The notes beneath the pieces were generated by a model. The model made no database searches, was not told the origin of the DNA, and saw nothing but the letters and a program-made list of their open reading frames with translations. A stretch of DNA of 64,000 bases from Paenibacillus sp. XY044 (GTDB lineage Bacteria; Bacillota; Bacilli; Paenibacillales; Paenibacillaceae), in contig NZ_NQMO01000005.1 of NCBI RefSeq assembly GCF_002257645.1, forward strand, positions 372,001-436,000, in the 5' to 3' direction. The position numbers and the translations under genes were made by a program. This document shows positions 50,796 to 59,887 of the stretch, piece by piece. How positions within the stretch are numbered: position 1 is the stretch's first letter; every line of letters starts with the position of its first letter.

Positions 50796-52793
50796 TCAAA
50801 CCATTGTCTCTCCGATCGGCTTGCCCGCATTCTGCAGCAGCCACTCATCCATCTGATCGATATTCATCGGTTTGCCGTAGAAATATCCCTGCATTACATT
50901 GCACCCGGATGCACGGAGAAAATCGATCTGTTCTCTCGTCTCCACACCCTCAGCCACCAGCTCAAGATGAAGCTTGAGCGCCATATCGATAATGGCGCCC
51001 ACGATCGCCCGTTTGGAGGGAGAATCGCTTTCCCGGATAAACAGCTGGTCGATCTTGATCGTATCGATCGGGATTTGATCCAGGGACCCGAGCGAGGAGT
51101 ACCCCGATCCGAAATCGTCCATCGATATCTTCACCCCAATCTCACGCAGCTCATTCAGCTGCCGTATCATATCGGGTACATCGTACAGCATCGTCGATTC
51201 GGTGATCTCCAGCTCCAGGTACCGGGCAGGAAGCCCCGTCGCGCGAAGTGCATGTTCCACCATGTAAAGAAGATGTTGGCTTTCAAACAAACGGACGGAC
51301 ACGTTGACCGACACGATCATCGAGGGCATGTCTTTGTCGAGCCACACCTTGTTTTGGCGGCAAGCCTCTTCCAGTATCCAACGGGTCATCGGGATGATCA
51401 GTCCGGTTTCTTCCGCAATCGGGATGAATTCGTCCGGTGAGACGACGCCGAATTTGGGGTGCGGCCAGCGCATCAGCGCCTCGAGTCCGACGGGAGTATC
51501 CGTCTGGGCATCCCACTTCGGCTGATACACGACATAGAACTCCTTGCGTTCCGACGCTCCACGCATATCCTTTTCCAGCTCCAGGCGGCGCAGCAGCCTT
51601 TTGTCCATTTCGTCGTCAAATACGCAGTACCGGTTCTTGCCGGCATTCTTGGCATTGTACATGGCTGTATCCGACGTCTTCAGCAGCGACGCCCGGTCCG
51701 CTCCATGCTTCGGAGCCAGACTGATGCCGATGCTGGCCGTAATGTACAGCTCATTGCCCTGCAGAACAAATGGCCTGGTGATGATATCCAAAATGCCGGC
51801 CGCGAGCTCCTCAGCCCTGGTTTGGCCGCAGCCATCCGCAACCACCAGAAATTCATCGCCGCCTAAGCGAAACACCATCTGGCCTTGCTGCAGGTGCCCC
51901 TTCAGACGTCTTCCCACCTCCTGAACCAGCATGTCGCCGATGTCATGACCCAGCGTATCGTTGATCGTTTTAAAGCGGTCCAGGTCGATAAACAATACGG
52001 CGGTTTCTTTCGAGGTGTCGACGCCTTCGCCAAGCAGCCGATTTAGGTCATGCCGGTTAGGCAGCCCGGTTAGCGGGTCGCTGTACGCCATTTTCTCCAG
52101 CACATGACGATCGAATAACATCGCTCCCCATGAAACCATCAGGATGAAGAACGTCGTCAGCGTCACGCCGGCCAGCAGCAATAGGTTCATCTCTCCGGCA
52201 TCGGTAGAGGCCATCGCATTCGGGTTCACGCACCAGAAATCGGCGGCCTTCATGCCGGTAAAATGCATCCCGCAAATGGCCAGCCCCATCAGCAGAGCCG
52301 AAGCCCACTTCCACCAGCTGACTTCAGCATGATCGCGAAAGCGGAGGAATAGAAGCAGTGCGACGTAAGAAGCCGCCAGCGCAATGCATGCTGAGAGCAG
52401 CCAATAAGATCTGTCGTAGATAATCTCGGCAGGAAGACGCATCGCGGCCATCCCGGTATAATGCATCGCCACAATGCCGCTGCCCATGCAAAACCCGCTC
52501 AAAGCAAACTTGCCCCAGTTCACGCCTTTGGACAGCAGTATTTGAAAAGCAATAAAAGACGCCACAATGCTGCACAGCATCGATAACAGCGTAATCGGAA
52601 TATCGTAGTTCACGGGCACGTTCAAATGAAAGGCGAGCATGCCGACGAAATGCATGGACCATACCCCGCTGCCCATGACGCATGAGCCGGCAACCAGCCA
52701 CCATTTTTGCGTCCTGCCCCGGGACCTTGATATTTTGGCCGCCAGGTTAAGGGCCGAATAGGACGCAAATACGGCGATAATAAACGAGAGCAT
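50796..52793 (-). CDS. MHYT-GGDEF-EAL cyclic-di-GMP protein
   Basis: A 665-residue membrane protein with three MHYT repeats (SMHFVGM, AMHYTGM, GMHFTGM) over seven helices (1-220), then GGDEF (RLGGDEFLVVAD, active-site type) and EAL (VGLEALMRWPHPKFG, with DDFGSGYSS and ITESTM) domains. It may make and degrade c-di-GMP; MHYT domains are proposed to sense O2, CO or NO through metal. The first ATG (52793) cuts the first helix: in frame upstream are 13 codons coding LDESYNLWIV, typical of MHYT proteins. AAGGAG lies 9 bases before an ATC at 52832, so the true start may be a rare ATC (52832) or CTG (52826). Confidence 0.93.
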   Translation of the reverse strand: MLSFIIAVFASYSALNLAAKISRSRGRTQKWWLVAGSCVMGSGVWSMHFVGMLAFHLNVPVNYDIPITLLSMLCSIVASFIAFQILLSKGVNWGKFALSGFCMGSGIVAMHYTGMAAMRLPAEIIYDRSYWLLSACIALAASYVALLLFLRFRDHAEVSWWKWASALLMGLAICGMHFTGMKAADFWCVNPNAMASTDAGEMNLLLLAGVTLTTFFILMVSWGAMLFDRHVLEKMAYSDPLTGLPNRHDLNRLLGEGVDTSKETAVLFIDLDRFKTINDTLGHDIGDMLVQEVGRRLKGHLQQGQMVFRLGGDEFLVVADGCGQTRAEELAAGILDIITRPFVLQGNELYITASIGISLAPKHGADRASLLKTSDTAMYNAKNAGKNRYCVFDDEMDKRLLRRLELEKDMRGASERKEFYVVYQPKWDAQTDTPVGLEALMRWPHPKFGVVSPDEFIPIAEETGLIIPMTRWILEEACRQNKVWLDKDMPSMIVSVNVSVRLFESQHLLYMVEHALRATGLPARYLELEITESTMLYDVPDMIRQLNELREIGVKISMDDFGSGYSSLGSLDQIPIDTIKIDQLFIRESDSPSKRAIVGAIIDMALKLHLELVAEGVETREQIDFLRASGCNVMQGYFYGKPMNIDQMDEWLLQNAGKPIGETMV

Positions 52794-52999
52794 AACAATC
52801 CATAAATTATATGATTCATCTAACAGGACGATGGGGGCTCACTCCTTGTTGTCAACGCAGAAAAGCTCATAGAGCAAGTATAAAGGACCGCCCCTTCAAA
52901 ACGAAAGAAGTATTTTAGCAAAATCCGCTATTTTTCGCCACTCTTTGCATTCGTTTTACCGCCTGAATGATATGTTTACATGACCCCGATAACCTGCCG

Positions 53000-53425
53000 T
53001 CACTTCCCGTCCGGATACGTCTCTTGCAGATGTTTTACCGACTGCCGGATCAGCGCCTTCAGCACTTCTGCATCGATATCCGCAACCTTGTTGATATAGA
53101 CGCAGCCTTTGCCTGACGTATGCTTGCCAAAGTCCTTCAGGAGGGCTTCACGCTGTTCTTCTCCAGGCGCGAAATAGAGGCTGATCTTGGCTTTGCGGGG
53201 TGAAAAGCCCACGAGCGGCGCGTCCCCTTCATGCCCTGACGCATACTTGTAATGGTACGAACCGAAGCCGATGATGCTCGGCCCCCACATTTTCGCCGGA
53301 TACCCTGTTGTTTCCGTAAAAATGTCCAGCAGCCAGTACGCATCCTGTTTCTTCCCGGGATGCTCCACCTGTTCGATGAACGCGAGGACGCTGTCATCGG
53401 TTTCTTTCGTTTTCAGCTCATACAT
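53000..53425 (-). CDS. DUF1801-family protein
   Basis: A 141-residue protein of the DUF1801/YdhG-like fold (DDSVLAFIEQVEHPGKKQDAYWLLDIF; WGPSIIGFGSYHYKY; KAKISLYFAPG; GKHTSGKGCVYINKVADID). Members are small soluble proteins of unknown function, often called iron chaperone-like. GTG 53434 could start the frame, but AGGAG is eight bases from ATG 53425. It is a single gene downstream of the DUF5050-like gene on the same strand, behind a terminator. Confidence 0.9.
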   Translation of the reverse strand: MYELKTKETDDSVLAFIEQVEHPGKKQDAYWLLDIFTETTGYPAKMWGPSIIGFGSYHYKYASGHEGDAPLVGFSPRKAKISLYFAPGEEQREALLKDFGKHTSGKGCVYINKVADIDAEVLKALIRQSVKHLQETYPDGK

Positions 53426-53448
53426 GGTCGTCACTCCTTTTGCAGGTA

Positions 53449-53483
53449 AATAAAATGGCCTGCCCGTTTACCCGGGCAGACCA
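53449..53483 (-). terminator. Terminator of the DUF5050-like gene
   Basis: On the minus strand GGTCTGCCCGGG-TAAA-CGGGCAGGCC is followed by ATTTTATTT. Confidence 0.82.
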
Positions 53484-53494
53484 ACGGGGTCGGC

Positions 53495-55270
53495 TTATTT
53501 CACCGAATAAACCCCTTCCTTGTAGGTCAAGGTGTAAACCAAGCCTTCATCCGTGAGCTTTGCCGTTTGGATCAGGTCGGATACCAGACGGGTGTTCCCC
53601 TTCGCGTCAATCTTGTATATACCTGGATCATAGCCTTCCGACAGGTAGTAAATCCCCGTCTTTCCGATGTAGTACGAGCTCACCGGCTTGTCGCTGCGCT
53701 GGGTTTCCTTGCCGCTCGACAAGTCATATTGGTACAGAACACCCGGATCGGAGGAGCTGCCAGCGGCGTTCGAGGTATAATACAAGCTTCCGTTCAAGAG
53801 CTGGGTATTAAGCACCTTTCTGGAAATCAGGGTTTTGGGCTGCGCTCCATTCACGTCGGTCTTGGCCAAATAACCAGTTGCGCCGTCGACGTAATAAATC
53901 TGGTTATCCACCATCCAGAACGGACCGGCGGCGGGAGTGAGCTTCACCTGCGTCTGGTCAGACGGGTTGACTTTGTACACCGAGCCCTCATCCTTCGGAT
54001 CGCTGTCTTTGTAACCGAGCACGTACACAAAGCCGCCTTTGACGTAAATGGCGTCATTAACGCCATAGCTGGTCCCGCCCCCGTCATGCTGCTTCCGGTT
54101 GATGGCATAGACGAAGTCGTCCTGACCGATCGCCTTGAAGTCTCCGGTCTTGAGATTAACCCGGTTCAGATTATCGACCGTTTTGCCCATAATGTTAAAA
54201 TCGGCATGATACAGGAAATCGCCCGACTTGACAGGACCGATCATGCTTTTGGCACCTGTTACCTCTTTCAGGGCGCCATTTAGGACTCGGTACAATGTCT
54301 CCGATCCCATCGTAAGATCGCCGCTATGAAGGTTCACGTACAGCTCATTGTCAATCATCGAGACACTCTGCAGCCAGCCGTCCGACGGCTTCCAATCCGT
54401 GAGCGAGCTCACCTTCCGAACTTTATTGTTGGTAAGGTCCATAGCATACAGTACGCCCTGATTGTTCACCGTGGATGCGATATACAGGTCATGTCCGATG
54501 ACCTTCCCGCTGTGCAGTGCCGGCTCACCCGGAATGTCAACCTGAACTTCCTTTTTGCCGTCGGCCTTCCGATATAAACGCTCTAACGTGCCGCTGCTTT
54601 GATAGATCTGCTTGTAATAGTACAGCGCGTCTCCGTATTTGGTGATCGGCGTCAGTATCTTTTCGTCCGCCACCGGCTTCCGGGTGTCCTTCAGCTGGGT
54701 CAGGATACGGTCTTTGACGGCCAGCGTTTCGGCGCTCTTCTCGTCAACGACTTCGTCTCCCATCACGATCAGACCGTCCAGCCACTGGATATTTTTGCCG
54801 AGTGCCTCCGCTGCGCTTCTTAGAGGCAGAACGACGCGGCCGCCGATTTTTTGTGGAGCGACGTCCATCTTTTTGGACTCGTTATTCACCAGCATCGTGG
54901 TGCTGTTCACTTTGAACTTGATCGTTTTTTTAAGCCCATAGTTCACAAACGTAACGTCATCCGGATTTTGCGCCTCCCAAATCGTTTGCCACGAACCCTG
55001 AGAACGGAACTGCGAAGCCAGGGTTCCCATTAGGCGGATCGGTACCATGACCCTTCCGCTGCGCTGGACGATGTCATAATCACCGTAAAGATTAGTCTTT
55101 TCCCCGTTAACAAAAGCTTTTCCGTGATAATCATAAGGGATGATGACCATCTGGTCGAAGGTCTGGCTTAAAGGCTTAGGCGCCGCCTTCTCTGCCGCAT
55201 AAGCCGGGACCGCCCCGCATACCAACGCCGCAGACAGCAGCAAACTCGTGAACTTCAATTTTGTCGACAT
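53495..55270 (-). CDS. Exported protein with copper-amine-oxidase N-terminal domain and DUF5050-like propeller
   Basis: A 591-residue secreted protein. The signal peptide ends at AYA|A (residues 24-26). A copper-amine-oxidase N-terminal-like domain (about 40-175: SGRVMVPIRLMGTLASQF; GGRVVLPLRSAAEALGKNIQWL) precedes a long region of repeated YY/L-Y motifs (GDALYYYKQIY, NNQGVLYAMDL, DNQIYYVDG, LNGSLYYTSNA), which looks like the DUF5050 beta propeller. It is probably extracellular or wall-bound; the ligand is unknown. An AAGGAGA site precedes ATG 55270. Confidence 0.9.
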   Translation of the reverse strand: MSTKLKFTSLLLSAALVCGAVPAYAAEKAAPKPLSQTFDQMVIIPYDYHGKAFVNGEKTNLYGDYDIVQRSGRVMVPIRLMGTLASQFRSQGSWQTIWEAQNPDDVTFVNYGLKKTIKFKVNSTTMLVNNESKKMDVAPQKIGGRVVLPLRSAAEALGKNIQWLDGLIVMGDEVVDEKSAETLAVKDRILTQLKDTRKPVADEKILTPITKYGDALYYYKQIYQSSGTLERLYRKADGKKEVQVDIPGEPALHSGKVIGHDLYIASTVNNQGVLYAMDLTNNKVRKVSSLTDWKPSDGWLQSVSMIDNELYVNLHSGDLTMGSETLYRVLNGALKEVTGAKSMIGPVKSGDFLYHADFNIMGKTVDNLNRVNLKTGDFKAIGQDDFVYAINRKQHDGGGTSYGVNDAIYVKGGFVYVLGYKDSDPKDEGSVYKVNPSDQTQVKLTPAAGPFWMVDNQIYYVDGATGYLAKTDVNGAQPKTLISRKVLNTQLLNGSLYYTSNAAGSSSDPGVLYQYDLSSGKETQRSDKPVSSYYIGKTGIYYLSEGYDPGIYKIDAKGNTRLVSDLIQTAKLTDEGLVYTLTYKEGVYSVK

Positions 55271-55403
55271 CGAAAATTCTCCTTACCCTCAGAATGTAGT
55301 CTCATCTCAGACGAACCCGGCTTAATCGATCTGCCAGGGACCGCCTAGATTATAGACGTCCGGGGAAAGGAATATGTTTCTAGTTTTGTGCTAAACTCCA
55401 AAA

Positions 55404-55769
55404 TCATGCACCTTCCATGACCTGCTTCACCAGCCGTTTGGGCGCCGCAAGCAGATATGCCTCCTTGATCAGCACGGCCAACTCATCCCAGTCCGGGACG
55501 GATGATTTATCACACGAAACCCAGCCGTGGTGCCCGATATAAGGCGTTTTGACGTAGCCTTCCTGCTGCAGCAGCAGGAACTGCTCTTCCTTGGTCGATT
55601 TGAACGAAAGGCTCGGAATGCCCTCGTTCTCCCCCATCATGACGAAAGTTTTCCCCCTGACCTTCATGACGTTGTGGCCAAAGCCGTCGATGATCTCCTC
55701 CACCTCCGGCAGCGGACGGCAGATGCCCCGTACCCGCTCCAGCATGTCCAAGCCCTGCTTTGTTTTCAT
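55404..55769 (-). CDS. MmcQ/YjbR-family protein
   Basis: A 121-residue MmcQ/YjbR-fold protein (LERVRGICRPLPEVEEIID; KVRGKTFVMMGE; GHHGWVSCDKSSVPDWDEL), a double-wing fold suspected to bind DNA. It is 14 bp after the DUF3052/YdeI-like gene on the same strand, so the two probably share a transcript. Function is unknown. Confidence 0.9.
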   Translation of the reverse strand: MKTKQGLDMLERVRGICRPLPEVEEIIDGFGHNVMKVRGKTFVMMGENEGIPSLSFKSTKEEQFLLLQQEGYVKTPYIGHHGWVSCDKSSVPDWDELAVLIKEAYLLAAPKRLVKQVMEGA

Positions 55770-55783
55770 GACAGCCTACCTCC

Positions 55784-56449
55784 CTATCTTCTCCGATACA
55801 AGTCCATCGTTTTATAGCCCGCCGCCAGCGCTGTTTTCATGTCCTCGCGACGTTTCGCCCGGGTCTCTTCCTGTACCGCACTGTAAATGTACCGGGCCCA
55901 ATCCCTGCGGTATCCCGGCGTGAGGGACTGGTAGAAGGCAAGCACTTCCGGAGCATCCTGCAGGTCTTTCTCCACCTCCGGAATCAAGGTCTCATAATCG
56001 CCGACCGATTGGCTCGGTTTGGACGAAGGCTGCTTTTTGCTTCGCCCCTCTGCTTTTAAGCCGACGACCGTAAACACGTCGTTCAATCCGACCATGCGTG
56101 CAAACTTGATGCTGCTTGTCCCGATATATCCATCCTGATCTGCGCCTAGCCCTTCCAGCAGCTCATCCCTGTGAATATAGGTGGAGTACACCTTGTTTCC
56201 CTTTTTGGGATACGCCGCGTACAAATATCCCCCTTCGTTCAGATGCTTGTCGTCAATCACCGTCCGTACAAGCTCCTGCAGAGACTCCATGTCGAGCACA
56301 AAGGCGAAAATCAGGTCGTATCCGCCGTCTTTCAGCTCGGTATCGTACGATTCCAGACCGGCCAGCAGTTCCTCCCCTTCCGGCGGATACAGTACCGCCG
56401 TCTTGTTATATTTTTGCAGGTTCAACTTTTCTACGATCGTTTTTGCCAT
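55784..56449 (-). CDS. DUF3052-like / YdeI-OmpD-associated fusion protein
   Basis: A 221-residue protein in two parts. Residues 1-130 (AKTIVEKLNLQKYNKTAVLY; DGGYDLIFAFVLDMESL) look like DUF3052, and 150-221 (LTPGYRRDWARYIYSAVQEE; RREDMKTALAAGYKTMDLYRR) like the YdeI/OmpD-associated C-terminal helix bundle. Both are of unknown function; YdeI in B. subtilis is linked to envelope stress. ATG 56449 is nine bases after GGAGG; the TTG at 56455 is too close. Confidence 0.85.
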   Translation of the reverse strand: MAKTIVEKLNLQKYNKTAVLYPPEGEELLAGLESYDTELKDGGYDLIFAFVLDMESLQELVRTVIDDKHLNEGGYLYAAYPKKGNKVYSTYIHRDELLEGLGADQDGYIGTSSIKFARMVGLNDVFTVVGLKAEGRSKKQPSSKPSQSVGDYETLIPEVEKDLQDAPEVLAFYQSLTPGYRRDWARYIYSAVQEETRAKRREDMKTALAAGYKTMDLYRRR

Positions 56450-56563
56450 CCCCAAGAACCTCCATAAGTTAATCTATCTAATATTCTGTACTTTTTTCGT
56501 ATATAGTAAAGCGAACATTCGGAGAAAAAGCAACCTCCCTTCAGCAGCGTCCACTCACAGCAC

Positions 56564-56599
56564 GACGAAAAGAGCCCCCATAGGAATGGGGGCTCTTCG
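56564..56599 (-). terminator. Terminator of the VTC/DUF4956/lipoprotein operon
   Basis: On the minus strand GAAGAGCCCCCAT-TCC-TATGGGGGCTCT is followed by TTTCG, about 50 nt past the lipoprotein stop. Confidence 0.85.
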
Positions 56600-56646
56600 A
56601 GAATCATGCGTAACACCGCTTATTCTGCACACTTTCGTGCCGGTCA

Positions 56647-59187
56647 TTAGATCGAGGATGTGCTTGTATCAGCAGCATCCGAGCTGCCGGAGCCCGACGT
56701 GCCGGACTGTCCGGTACTGCTTGTTCCGCTGCCGGACGTGCTGTCGCTGGAGTTACCGGATGCGCTGCCGCCTCCACTGGTGCCGGAGGTACCGCTTTGG
56801 CCGCTCGCTCCCGATCCGTTACCGTTCGCTCCTCCTCTGCCGCCCGGCCCCCGGCCGCCGCCAAATCCGCCGCCAAATCCACCGCCGCCGGTGGTCACGC
56901 CGGACTCGTTCACATAAGTGACCGTGTCACCGAGTTTGAAGCTGACGACCTTCGTACCGCCGTTCAGCTTGCCGCCTGTGTACAAGCCGTCCTTCAGCGT
57001 GCCTGTCGACGTGCCGCCTGTATAGAAGGCGTATGTCTCTCCGGACTTCAGATCCGGCGTGGAAATGACGATGGTCTGGATGTCTTTAGCCGGTGCGAAG
57101 CTCAAGACCGGTGTACCTGCGCTGTCGGTCATTGTCACGAGCGTGCCCGCCTTGACTGTGCTCGGGAACGTCATGAGCACCGAGCGCTGCGACGAGCTTT
57201 CCGATGGCGCTTGGGCCATGCCGGCGCTTCCTGCGGCAACCAGCAGACCGCCGGACTGCTCGAACGTGCCGTCATAGTCAAGGGCGCCGTTGCCGCCCGA
57301 TGTCGGACCGTTCACGATCGCAGTGCCTCCGGTCATCGTGATGGAGCCGTTGGAATCCAGGCCGTCGCCTTGCGCATTCACCGTCAGGTAGCCGCCGCTG
57401 ATCGTCAGCTGCGCAGTGCCGGCGCCTCCACTCGGGCCGCCAGACATGCCTTGGCCGTCCGGACGCTGCTGGGCGCCGTTTTGGTCGGCCGAGCCGTTCT
57501 GCGCCGCCTGGTCACCGGCATTCGCTTGAGTATTGGACTGCGCCGAGTCCGTACCAGACTGCGAGCTGCTGCCTGTTTGCGCAGACGATCCGGACTGCGC
57601 TTGGTCGCCCGTCTGCCCTTGGCTGCCGGTCGCTTGATCCGGCGCCTGTCCTGGCATGCCTGCCGGCGGCTGTCCGCCGAACATGCCGCCCGGCCCTTCT
57701 GAGCTGCCGCTTCCGTCGGAAGCATTCACGCCATCATCGCTGGCGACGACGTTCACCTCGCCGCCGGCGATGTTGATATCCGCGGCCTCAATGCCTTCGT
57801 AGCTGTTCTTGATGTTCACTTTGCCGCCGGAAATGACGATCGATACGTCGCCGTGAATGCCGTCATCGCCGGTCGCGAGATCCAGCTGCCCGCCGGAAAC
57901 AAGGATGCTGCCATTGCTGTGCACCGTATCGTCCGCCGAGTCGATCGCGAACGTGCCGCCCGAAACGGCAATGCCCGCTTCCGCCTTGAGTCCTTTCGAG
58001 CTCGTGGACTCGCTTTCTTCATCTTCCGTCTGTGCCGCATCCGCGTCTGTTCCACTGCTGCTGTTCGTACCCGCAGCGGCGTCATCTTTCACCTGGGATG
58101 CGGAATCCTTAGCCGATGCCGCGTCGCCGCTCGTCGAATCCGCAGCCGCGCCGCTGTCTGTGCCTTGGGCACCGGACTTACCTCCCTGTCCGTCCGCTCC
58201 GGACTGGCCGCCGAAATCAGGGCGCTGCATCGGCATTTCCTCCTCATGCGGTTCGGCGTTCTCGCTGCCGCCGCCGCTCACCACATCATAGGTACCGCCG
58301 GCGATCAGCAGAGATGCCGCCGCCTGAAAGCCGTCGCTTCCGGATTCAACATGGAACGTGCCGTCCTCAATAAGCAGGTACCCTTTGTCCTTGTCCCCAT
58401 CATAGGTCGTCTTGAAGCCGTCTCCACCGGCGTTGACGGTAATCGTGCCCGCTTTGACGGCGGCCAGATCGCGGCCGATAATGCCGTCATCCGCCGCGTT
58501 GATGCTCAGCGTGCCGCTGACGATTTTCAGATCGTCCTTGCTGGTGATGCCATCCTTATAATTCCCTTGCACGGTCAGCTGGCCAGTGCCGTTAATCGTC
58601 AGATCGTCCTGGCTGAACAGGGCTGCCGTCGGCGCCTCATCGGACGTATCCGCATACTTCGTGCCGTCCGACAGCGTGTTCTGCGTCCCTTTCGGCAGCG
58701 TCAGCACCGTTTTGCCGGCTTTCTTAACCTGGATGGCCGGGCCGTCCGAGCTCGCGATTTGCGCATCGTTCAGAACCAGATGCACGACGTCGTCTTCGCC
58801 CGCATCGACCACGATGCTGCCTCCTTGCAGCTTGCCGCTGATCACATACGTTCCGGCCGAGGATATCGTAACATCGCCCCCGCTGGACTTTGCGCCCGCC
58901 CCGGCTACGGTCGCGTCCGTGCCATTCAGCTTGATGACCGTGGAATCACCGGCTGACCAATCCACCGTGGTATCGTCGTCGTCATACTCCACCAAGTCCT
59001 TGATTTTCAGGCTGGCCAGCTTCGCGTTCGCTTCGCTCGCATCTACCGTTGTTGTTTCCGTCGCCTCGGTCGCCGCGCCGTCCGCCGCAGTCGTCGTATT
59101 GCTCGCCGCATTCGTCGTGCACCCGGAGGCCAGCATGGCCGACAGGATCAGAATCGCGGCAAATTTCGTTTTATAGGAATGTTTCAT
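56647..59187 (-). CDS. Cthe_2159-like carbohydrate-binding lipoprotein (DUF4353)
   Basis: An 846-residue lipoprotein: signal and lipobox LASGC with Cys near residue 23. The body is a parallel beta-helix of the DUF4353/Cthe_2159 type, with repeating rungs such as DGITSKDDLKIVSGTLSI, ADDGIIGRDLAAVKAGT, GDDGIHGDVSIVISGG and DGLDSNGSITMTGG. Three Gly/Ser/Gln/Asp-rich spacers interrupt it, and the end is a GGGFGGGFGGGRGPGG tail. Cthe_2159 itself binds acidic polysaccharides. It is the last gene of the operon after VTC and DUF4956. It would sit outside the membrane and hold an anionic polymer (inference). Confidence 0.9.
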   Translation of the reverse strand: MKHSYKTKFAAILILSAMLASGCTTNAASNTTTAADGAATEATETTTVDASEANAKLASLKIKDLVEYDDDDTTVDWSAGDSTVIKLNGTDATVAGAGAKSSGGDVTISSAGTYVISGKLQGGSIVVDAGEDDVVHLVLNDAQIASSDGPAIQVKKAGKTVLTLPKGTQNTLSDGTKYADTSDEAPTAALFSQDDLTINGTGQLTVQGNYKDGITSKDDLKIVSGTLSINAADDGIIGRDLAAVKAGTITVNAGGDGFKTTYDGDKDKGYLLIEDGTFHVESGSDGFQAAASLLIAGGTYDVVSGGGSENAEPHEEEMPMQRPDFGGQSGADGQGGKSGAQGTDSGAAADSTSGDAASAKDSASQVKDDAAAGTNSSSGTDADAAQTEDEESESTSSKGLKAEAGIAVSGGTFAIDSADDTVHSNGSILVSGGQLDLATGDDGIHGDVSIVISGGKVNIKNSYEGIEAADINIAGGEVNVVASDDGVNASDGSGSSEGPGGMFGGQPPAGMPGQAPDQATGSQGQTGDQAQSGSSAQTGSSSQSGTDSAQSNTQANAGDQAAQNGSADQNGAQQRPDGQGMSGGPSGGAGTAQLTISGGYLTVNAQGDGLDSNGSITMTGGTAIVNGPTSGGNGALDYDGTFEQSGGLLVAAGSAGMAQAPSESSSQRSVLMTFPSTVKAGTLVTMTDSAGTPVLSFAPAKDIQTIVISTPDLKSGETYAFYTGGTSTGTLKDGLYTGGKLNGGTKVVSFKLGDTVTYVNESGVTTGGGGFGGGFGGGRGPGGRGGANGNGSGASGQSGTSGTSGGGSASGNSSDSTSGSGTSSTGQSGTSGSGSSDAADTSTSSI

Positions 59188-59206
59188 CGTATCAACCTCG
59201 TTTCAT

Positions 59207-59887
59207 TTAATATTCCTGCACCGCAGGGTTCATCGTCAGCGTAATATCCAGATTGCCGTTGCGGGTCCGGATGGCGTCCAGAAATTCCTTCTGGTTCGTC
59301 TGCGGCCCCATTTTCACGGAGTACACCACCTCATAGAGGCTGCCTAGCTCCGTGGTTTTGACCTTTTTCAACTCGTATTCGACGTTGTGCATGCGGAAAA
59401 TCTCCTCAAACGCCTCTTCGTAACCGAGATTCTCCGGAATCGTCACCTTGAGCGTTTTGATCGCGTCTTTGCGTGTGCCGAACTTGACCAGCTTGAGCAC
59501 GTACATCAGTGCGCAGAGGATGATCGTGAACAACACGGCATAGCCAAAAGCGCCAACGCCGGCCGACAAACCAGCCGCCATGGAGAACAGAACATAAGAA
59601 ATGTCCTTCGAGTCTCCCGGCGCGCTCCGGAAGCGAATGATCGAGAAGGCGCCGGCCAGGCTGAACGCCCGGGCGATATTGCTGCCGATCAGCATAATAA
59701 TGATGGCTACGATCGCCGGCAGCACCATCATCGTCAAGGTGAAGCTCGGCGAATAGGCAGGCTGTGTTTTCATGTAAGTGAAGCTGATAATGGCACCCAG
59801 CACGATGGCGATAGCCAGCGTCAGAAGCGCATGGGATAACGATAATGTCGTGTCCGCAGCGGACGAATTCAAAATGGAATCGATCAT
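59207..59887 (-). CDS. DUF4956 membrane protein
   Basis: A 226-residue protein with about four membrane helices (LSHALLTLAIAIVLGAIISF; LTMMVLPAIVAIIIMLIGSN; GYAVLFTIILCALMYVL) and a soluble C-terminal domain (GTRKDAIKTLKVTIPENLGY). The conserved ARAFSLAGAFSIIRFRSAPG loop is typical of DUF4956. It overlaps the VTC gene by 4 bp (ATGA). The family regularly neighbours VTC-domain proteins, which suggests a shared membrane process. Its function is not established. Confidence 0.92.
   Translation of the reverse strand: MIDSILNSSAADTTLSLSHALLTLAIAIVLGAIISFTYMKTQPAYSPSFTLTMMVLPAIVAIIIMLIGSNIARAFSLAGAFSIIRFRSAPGDSKDISYVLFSMAAGLSAGVGAFGYAVLFTIILCALMYVLKLVKFGTRKDAIKTLKVTIPENLGYEEAFEEIFRMHNVEYELKKVKTTELGSLYEVVYSVKMGPQTNQKEFLDAIRTRNGNLDITLTMNPAVQEY

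Noticed and set aside
52794..52850. Frameshift pseudogene call for the MHYT gene
   Set aside because: All three domains are complete and in frame; only the first about 13 codons and the start codon are unusual, so a functional gene is more likely.
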